Positions 59,623 to 64,000 of a DNA stretch of 64,000 bases are shown here, piece by piece (positions within the stretch are counted from its first letter, which is position 1; each line of letters starts with the position of its first letter). Source of the DNA: Ruegeria sp. Ofav3-42 (lineage in GTDB: Bacteria; Pseudomonadota; Alphaproteobacteria; Rhodobacterales; Rhodobacteraceae). The stretch spans positions 124,001 to 188,000 of the forward strand of contig NZ_JAKRGB010000009.1 in assembly GCF_022347725.1 (NCBI RefSeq). The letters run 5' to 3'. Below the pieces are notes generated by a model that ran no database searches, was not told the DNA's origin, and saw only the letters and a program-made list of their open reading frames with translations. Position numbers and translations under genes: made by a program.

Positions 59623-62112
59623 ATGAGTCGAATGGCTACACCGCAGGTTACGCAATTGAAAATCACAGGCATGTCCTGCGCGTCCTGTGTGGGACGGGCG
59701 GAAACTGCTTTGCGCTCCGTCCCGGGAGTGACCGATGCATCGGTCAATTTCGCGACGGAAACTGCGCAGGTCACGCATTCGGGGCCTGTCAGTGCTCTGA
59801 CCGAAGCCCTTGCAGACGCCGGGTATCCGGCGGCGAACACGCAGACGACATTGCAAATCGGCGGGATGAACTGCGCCTCGTGCGTGGCAAAGATCGAAAA
59901 AGCGCTGACCGCGGACCCCGCTGTCGTCGATGCGAAGGTCAACTTTGCCACCGAAAGTGCGGTTGTAACGTACATCGACGGTGCCACTGACCCGCTGAAA
60001 CTGGCAGAACTGTCCGATCAGGCCGGATACCCGGCGCGGGTGGCAGATGGCGCTGCCGATGATCAAGCGGATCATGCCAAAACCGAAGAGGCGCACGCCC
60101 TGACCCGCGCGACAATTTTTGCTGCGGTTCTTGCCCTGCCTGTGTTCATTCTGGAAATGGGCGGGCATATGATCCCGGCCTTCCACCACTGGGTTCATGC
60201 CACGATCGGCACCCAGACCAGCTATCTGATCCAATTCGCGCTGACCTCGGTCATTCTGTTTGGCCCGGGACGCGTGTTCTACCTCCAAGGTATTCCTTCA
60301 CTGTTGCGCGGATCGCCTGACATGAATGCGCTGGTCGCACTGGGAACCGGAGCAGCGTACCTGTTTTCCCTGATCGCTACCTTTGCGCCGCAAATTCTGC
60401 CGCACGGAAGCGCCAATGTGTATTACGAGGCTGCATCCGTCATCGTAGTCCTCATCCTTCTGGGTCGCGTCATGGAGGCGCGCGCCAAAGGCCGCACCGG
60501 GGCCGCAATCCGCAAACTGGTCGGGCTGCAGCCCAAAACGGCGTGGGTCGAGCAGGACGGCACATTCATTGACCGCCCGATCGCCGACATTGTCGTGGGA
60601 GATGTTCTGCAAATCCGCCCGGGTGAGCGCGTTCCAGTGGATGCCGAGGTGCTGGACGGCACATCTTATGTGGATGAAAGCATGATCACCGGGGAACCTG
60701 TACCCGTTGGCAAGTCGCCCTCGGATCAGGTTGTTGGTGGCACCGTGAACGGCACGGGCGCGTTGCGTGTCCGTGCGACACGCGTTGGGGCAGACACTGT
60801 TCTGGCGCAGGTCATTCACATGGTCGAACAGGCGCAAGGGGCCAAGCTGCCGATCCAGGGACTGGTCGACCGGATCACCGCAAAGTTCGTCCCGGCGGTG
60901 ATTGTCGTGGCCTTGCTGACCATCGCTGTATGGTTGATCTTTGGCCCGGCCCCGGCCTTGCCTTTAGCGCTGGTCACTGGCGTCTCGGTCCTGATTATCG
61001 CCTGCCCTTGCGCCATGGGCCTGGCCACGCCGACTTCGATCATGGTGGGAACCGGCCGCGCGGCAGAGTTGGGAGTGCTATTCCGAAAAGGTGACGCCTT
61101 GCAGCAATTACAACAGGCCGAGGTTGTTGCACTGGACAAGACTGGAACGCTGACTCTGGGACGACCAGAATTGGAGCACGTGACCACGACAAACGGGTTT
61201 GACCACGATGATGTTCTACGTCTGGCGGCCGCGGTCGAGGCGCGCTCGGAGCACCCGATTGCCACGGCAATCACTCGCGCAGGGCCGGCAGAGCTACCCG
61301 AGTTGTCAAATTTTGAATCGCTAACCGGGTTGGGTGTTCGTGCCGTGGTCGAGGGGCGCAAAGTCCTGATCGGATCACCCCGGTTGATGGAACAAAACGG
61401 CGTAGACCTGATAGATCTGTCTGCCGAGGCCGACCAACGCGCAGCCGAAGGCGCAACCCCATTGTTCGTCGCGATCGATTGTCAGGCCGCGGCGATGCTA
61501 GCAGTCTCCGATCCAATCAAACCCGGCACGGAACAGGCGCTGGAACGCTTGCACGCAATGGGACTGACGCTGGCAATGGTAACTGGTGACAATACCCGAA
61601 CGGCGCAGGCTCTGGCCGACAAGCTGGGCATCGACCATGTCACGGCAGAGGTACTGCCAGATGGCAAGCTGGCCGCGATCAACGCTTTGCGCGAACAGTT
61701 TGGTACGCTTGCCTTTGTCGGGGATGGCATAAACGACGCCCCGGCGTTGGCGGCAGCGGATATCGGTGTCGCAATCGGAACCGGAACCGACGTGGCAATT
61801 GAGACCGCCGATGTCGTTCTGATGTCCGGCGATTTGCGCGGCGTGGCTAACGCGGTGGAAATCAGCCGCAAGACCATGCGCAACATCAAGCAGAACCTCG
61901 GCTGGGCCTTTGGCTACAATATCCTGCTGATCCCGGTTGCGGCCGGTGTCCTGTACCCCTTTAGTGGGCACCTGCTGTCTCCGGCCCTTGCCGCCGGAGC
62001 GATGGCCTTATCGAGCGTCTTCGTCGTCTCGAACGCACTGCGTTTGCGTCGTGTCCGTGCGACCCTGCCTGAAAGCACTGAAGAACACTCAATCCGAACG
62101 GTGACGTCATGA
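59623..62112 (+). CDS. copA: Copper-exporting P1B-type ATPase
   Basis: This pump has about 829 residues. It has two N-terminal heavy-metal domains (Cys19/Cys22 in GMSCASC and Cys84/Cys87 in GMNCASC), the membrane CPC motif in IIACPCAMGLATP, TGEPVPV in the actuator domain, DKTGTLT for phosphorylation, SEHPI and GDGINDAP. The C-terminal AMALSSVFVVSNALRL is typical of the Cu(I) type. It exports copper from the cytoplasm. The start may be ATG 59623 or ATG 59632, and neither has a strong site. It overlaps cueR by ATGA. Confidence 0.94.
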   Translation: MSRMATPQVTQLKITGMSCASCVGRAETALRSVPGVTDASVNFATETAQVTHSGPVSALTEALADAGYPAANTQTTLQIGGMNCASCVAKIEKALTADPAVVDAKVNFATESAVVTYIDGATDPLKLAELSDQAGYPARVADGAADDQADHAKTEEAHALTRATIFAAVLALPVFILEMGGHMIPAFHHWVHATIGTQTSYLIQFALTSVILFGPGRVFYLQGIPSLLRGSPDMNALVALGTGAAYLFSLIATFAPQILPHGSANVYYEAASVIVVLILLGRVMEARAKGRTGAAIRKLVGLQPKTAWVEQDGTFIDRPIADIVVGDVLQIRPGERVPVDAEVLDGTSYVDESMITGEPVPVGKSPSDQVVGGTVNGTGALRVRATRVGADTVLAQVIHMVEQAQGAKLPIQGLVDRITAKFVPAVIVVALLTIAVWLIFGPAPALPLALVTGVSVLIIACPCAMGLATPTSIMVGTGRAAELGVLFRKGDALQQLQQAEVVALDKTGTLTLGRPELEHVTTTNGFDHDDVLRLAAAVEARSEHPIATAITRAGPAELPELSNFESLTGLGVRAVVEGRKVLIGSPRLMEQNGVDLIDLSAEADQRAAEGATPLFVAIDCQAAAMLAVSDPIKPGTEQALERLHAMGLTLAMVTGDNTRTAQALADKLGIDHVTAEVLPDGKLAAINALREQFGTLAFVGDGINDAPALAAADIGVAIGTGTDVAIETADVVLMSGDLRGVANAVEISRKTMRNIKQNLGWAFGYNILLIPVAAGVLYPFSGHLLSPALAAGAMALSSVFVVSNALRLRRVRATLPESTEEHSIRTVTS

Positions 62113-62498
62113 ATATCGGAGATGTGGCAACCCAGACCGGCCTGCCAGCCAAGACCATCCGCTACTATGAGGATATCGGACTGGTTAAGCCGCTGCGCGA
62201 TGACAATGGCTATCGCAGATTCCGCAGTCAGGATGTGCACAAGCTGAATTTTCTGGGTCGGGCACGCGCGCTGGGATTTACCATCGAAGATTGCCGTACC
62301 CTGATGGCGCTTTACGAGGATGAGACCCGCGCCAGTGCCGATGTCAAAAAGGTCGCCCGTGCCCATATGGCACAGATCGAGGCCAAGATCGCTGATCTGA
62401 ACGCGATGCGGGACACGCTCGGCCATCTGATCGACGCTTGCGCGGGGGATGACCGGCCTGATTGTCCGATCCTGCAGGATTTGGGCGGCCAGGCGTGA
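62109..62498 (+). CDS. cueR: MerR-family copper-responsive regulator
   Basis: This is a 129-residue MerR protein with an N-terminal winged helix (MNIGDVATQTGLPAKTIRYY) and a coiled-coil dimer helix. The metal loop has Cys111 and Cys119 with seven residues between, the CueR pattern for Cu(I), Ag(I) or Au(I). The Ser near residue 76 fits single-charge metal selectivity. Start and stop of the pair overlap (ATGA), so the sensor is made with the pump. It should activate the promoter at 59571. Confidence 0.93.
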   Translation: MNIGDVATQTGLPAKTIRYYEDIGLVKPLRDDNGYRRFRSQDVHKLNFLGRARALGFTIEDCRTLMALYEDETRASADVKKVARAHMAQIEAKIADLNAMRDTLGHLIDACAGDDRPDCPILQDLGGQA

Positions 62499-62595
62499 CG
62501 CGGGGTTGCCCTTTGGGCGCAGCTTTGCTTTGTCTCTGCTAAACATTCCGGCCTGCTGAACCAGATGGGCGCCGGACAGCAGAGAGGATCACCAA

Positions 62596-63468
62596 ATGGC
62601 AAAAGTTGCTTTCCTTGGCCTGGGCGTCATGGGCTATCCCATGGCTGGCCATCTAAAGGCCGCGGGTCACGAAGTCACTGTGTACAACCGTACCGCCGCC
62701 AAGGCCGAAGCCTGGGTCGCTGAACACGGTGGCGCTATGGCGACCACGCCGTGCGAGGCTGCCAAAGGGGCTGAGTTCGTCATGGCTTGTGTTGGCAATG
62801 ACGACGACCTGCGCATGGTCTGCACAAGTGAAGACGGTGCATTCCACGGCATGTCCGACGGCGCGGTCTTTGTCGATCACACGACTGTTTCCGCCAAGGT
62901 GACCAATGAACTTTACGAAGCCGGAAAAGAAGCTGGCATCGCGCTCGTGGACGCCCCGATCTCGGGTGGGCAGGCAGGGGCAGAGAATGGCGTTCTGTCG
63001 ATCATGTGTGGCGGGGATCAGGCAGCCTATGACGCAGCCGAACCGGCCATGCAGGTCTATTCCAAAATCTGCCGCCGTATCGGGGAAAGTGGCGCTGGCC
63101 AGTTAACCAAGATGTGCAACCAGATTGCCATTGCCGGTCTGGTACAGGGCCTCAGCGAAGCCTTGCACTTTGCCGAAAAAGCGGGGCTGGACGGGCGTTC
63201 CGTCGTCGAAGTGATCAGCCAGGGCGCGGCGGGCAGCTGGCAGATGGTCAACCGGTTTGAAACGATGCTCGACGATCATTTTGACCACGGGTTTGCTGTG
63301 GACTGGATGCGCAAGGATCTGGGTATCTGTCTGGATACGGCCAATGAAACCGGCGCCTCGCTGCCTGTCACTGCGTTGGTCGACCAGTTCTACAAGGACG
63401 TTCAGAAACTGGGCGGCGGGCGCTGGGATACGTCTGCTCTTTTCAAACGCCTGCGCGCGCAGGACTAA
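62596..63468 (+). CDS. NAD(P)-dependent beta-hydroxyacid dehydrogenase (3-hydroxyisobutyrate dehydrogenase-like)
   Basis: This 290-residue dehydrogenase has the N-terminal Rossmann motif FLGLGVMGYPMAGHL, the substrate motif DAPISGGQAGAENG and a catalytic lysine in TKMCNQIAIAG, all standard for the 3-hydroxyisobutyrate/tartronate semialdehyde family. AGGA lies a suitable distance before the ATG. It could act in valine breakdown or in glyoxylate/serine-related metabolism; the sequence alone does not decide. The next gene begins 12 bp downstream, so they may be co-transcribed. Confidence 0.9.
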   Translation: MAKVAFLGLGVMGYPMAGHLKAAGHEVTVYNRTAAKAEAWVAEHGGAMATTPCEAAKGAEFVMACVGNDDDLRMVCTSEDGAFHGMSDGAVFVDHTTVSAKVTNELYEAGKEAGIALVDAPISGGQAGAENGVLSIMCGGDQAAYDAAEPAMQVYSKICRRIGESGAGQLTKMCNQIAIAGLVQGLSEALHFAEKAGLDGRSVVEVISQGAAGSWQMVNRFETMLDDHFDHGFAVDWMRKDLGICLDTANETGASLPVTALVDQFYKDVQKLGGGRWDTSALFKRLRAQD

Positions 63469-63480
63469 GGTATCGGACAC

Positions 63481-64000
63481 ATGGCTGAACTGACGGATTT
63501 CTGGGCTCGTGCCCTGCGCACCCAGTGGGGGCTTGAGGCCAAATTGAGCCGGTTGGACGGCGAATATGACCTCAACTTTCTGGTCAAGGCCACCAATGGT
63601 CAGGACTATGTGCTCAAGGTGATGCGCGCAGGCTGCGAGGCAGAGTTCATTGACCTGCAGGTCAAGGCGCTGGAACACATCGCCGCAGAGGCACCCGGGC
63701 TGCCCTGCCCCGGTGTTATCGCGGATATCAGTGGCGCGCTTCTGCCCGTAATCGCGGATCAGGACGGCCAGCCCCGGCTTGTTTGGCTGCTCGAATGCCT
63801 GCCCGGTCAATGCTATGCCAAGGCCGCACCTAAATCCGAAGAACTGATCATGAAACTGGGCCGCGTTCTGGGCGCGACAGACCGGGCATTAGAGCGGTTT
63901 GCCCACATTGGGTTGCACCGCCCGGATTTCAAATGGGATCTGACGCAGGCGGGCTGGATCTCGGACAAGCTGGACGCCATCACCGATGCAGCGCGGCAGG
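63481..64000 (+). CDS. Aminoglycoside phosphotransferase-fold kinase, N-terminal part
   Basis: The frame opens at ATG 63481 and runs off the window with 173 residues present. The start (LSRLDGEYDLNFLVKATNGQ, then YVLKVMRAG) is the nucleotide-binding lobe of APH-fold kinases such as hydroxylysine kinase. In Rhodobacteraceae such domains often begin long proteins that also carry a class III aminotransferase domain. Whether this one does lies outside the window. It follows the dehydrogenase gene by 12 bp. Confidence 0.8.
   Translation, partial: MAELTDFWARALRTQWGLEAKLSRLDGEYDLNFLVKATNGQDYVLKVMRAGCEAEFIDLQVKALEHIAAEAPGLPCPGVIADISGALLPVIADQDGQPRLVWLLECLPGQCYAKAAPKSEELIMKLGRVLGATDRALERFAHIGLHRPDFKWDLTQAGWISDKLDAITDAARQ

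Noticed and set aside
1-64000. CRISPR arrays, prophage or insertion sequences
   Set aside because: No regularly spaced repeats, integrase, transposase or terminal inverted repeats were found in any frame.

Overview
The window looks like chromosomal DNA from a marine alphaproteobacterium of the Roseobacter group (Rhodobacteraceae). The basis is a GC-rich composition, many GcvA-like LysR regulators, and a typical roseobacter gene mix: betaine and quaternary-amine catabolism, MttB-like methyltransferases, FAD-GcvT fusions, DUF1127, DUF1428 and DUF374. I cannot name the genus. No phage, insertion sequence, CRISPR array or rRNA was seen. There are two tRNA genes: tRNA-Met(CAT) near 14.6 kb and tRNA-Trp(CCA) near 38.5 kb.

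Region 1 (1-14.5 kb) appears to be a catabolic block for N-methylated amino acids. It holds the end of a DAO-type oxidoreductase, two SDR dehydrogenases and an enolase-superfamily epimerase that matches 4-hydroxyproline betaine 2-epimerase (HpbD) at its key residues. It also holds a non-pyrrolysine MttB-family methyltransferase, a BCCT betaine carrier, a GcvA-like regulator, a quaternary-amine-type Rieske oxygenase, an FAD-GcvT demethylase, a 2-oxoglutarate/Fe(II) oxygenase and a membrane-anchored alpha/beta hydrolase. Region 2 (14.7-22.3 kb) repeats the theme: a GcvA-like regulator, an SHMT-like enzyme, a second FAD-GcvT fusion, a second MttB homologue and a third LysR regulator. A plausible flow is uptake, epimerisation or N-demethylation, transfer of the methyl carbon to tetrahydrofolate, and use of that carbon in serine/glycine metabolism.

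Region 3 (22.3-29.4 kb) is an iron block: an imelysin, bacterioferritin-associated ferredoxin, bacterioferritin, a di-haem DUF1111 protein, a second imelysin and a DUF1513 protein, with a ZrgA-like DUF2796 gene divergent. A TGA-N9-TCA iron-box-like site lies upstream. Region 4 (29.5-34.7 kb) is a spermidine operon that runs from arginine: speA, carboxyspermidine dehydrogenase, carboxyspermidine decarboxylase and speB. Region 5 (34.7-39.4 kb) holds a PhnZ-like HD protein with a divergent LysR, an lptF without lptG, a DUF1127 protein, a small membrane protein, tRNA-Trp and a DUF374 acyltransferase.

Region 6 (39.4-47.5 kb) is the most unusual. A 1070-residue protein fuses a cobalamin/iron-sulfur reductive dehalogenase to a flavin reductase and a 2Fe-2S ferredoxin. 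It is followed on the same strand by a three-subunit molybdenum hydroxylase and a MoaD-like protein, with a LysR regulator divergent. Region 7 (47.5-55.9 kb) has a GcvA-like regulator, an SDR that lacks the usual Tyr/Lys pair, and an operon of aminotransferase, fused E1 2-oxoacid dehydrogenase, acyltransferase and DAO oxidoreductase, with its own LysR regulator. Region 8 (56-64 kb) has an acyl-CoA dehydrogenase, a TetR regulator with three matching operator copies, two small accessory genes, a copper block (copA, cueR, CueR-type promoter), a 3-hydroxyisobutyrate dehydrogenase-like gene and the start of an APH-fold kinase gene.
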